Shown here piece by piece: positions 5,461-5,465 of a stretch of 5,465 nucleotides of DNA. The notes beneath the pieces were generated by a model. It made no database searches. It saw nothing but the letters and a program-made list of their open reading frames with translations, and was not told the origin of the DNA. The stretch is from Cohaesibacteraceae bacterium (GTDB lineage: Bacteria; Pseudomonadota; Alphaproteobacteria; Rhizobiales; Cohaesibacteraceae): contig JAESRR010000263.1 in the NCBI GenBank assembly GCA_016764535.1, forward strand, positions 1-5,465. Direction: 5' to 3'. Every line of letters begins with the position of its first letter. The first letter of the stretch is position 1. The position numbers were made by a program, and so were the translations under genes.

Positions 5461-5465
5461 TGTGA

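Overview
The window looks like ordinary chromosomal DNA from a moderate-GC alphaproteobacterium. The best taxonomic hint is the chemoreceptor signalling tip, which reads LALNATIEA with a preceding TVAAAAEELSASISEI stretch, a wording common in Alphaproteobacteria. The family of the 2'-5' RNA ligase-like gene and the LysE-type exporter fit the same group. I cannot name a genus. No rRNA, tRNA, CRISPR, insertion sequence, integrase or phage gene was seen.

Layout: (1) 1-1943, minus strand, a methyl-accepting chemotaxis protein cut by the left edge exactly at the conserved hairpin tip. (2) 1944-2216, AT-rich intergenic DNA with a terminator for the next gene. (3) 2217-2849, minus, a LysE/RhtB-family exporter with a plausible promoter and operator-like repeat upstream. 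(4) 3077-3625, plus, a 2'-5' RNA ligase/2H-phosphoesterase-like protein in which both catalytic histidines appear to be replaced. (5) 3724-4380, minus, a CDP-alcohol phosphatidyltransferase. (6) 4479-5039, plus, a TagD-like cytidylyltransferase. (7) 5074-5460, minus, a SnoaL/NTF2-like protein.

The most coherent functional unit is the divergent pair at 3724-5039. A cytidylyltransferase activates a phospho-alcohol with CTP to give a CDP-alcohol, and a membrane CDP-alcohol phosphatidyltransferase moves a phospho-alcohol (or phosphatidyl group) between CMP and a lipid or alcohol acceptor. The two genes share a 98-bp control region containing a perfect 10-bp inverted repeat. This suggests a small, co-regulated phospholipid head-group (Kennedy-like) module whose substrate is not fixed by the sequence. 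Both enzymes deviate from their best-known relatives: the transferase has a longer spacing inside its signature, and the cytidylyltransferase lacks the usual arginine of its RTxGIS motif and carries an unusual C-terminal tail. The other genes have no evident link to that module or to one another.
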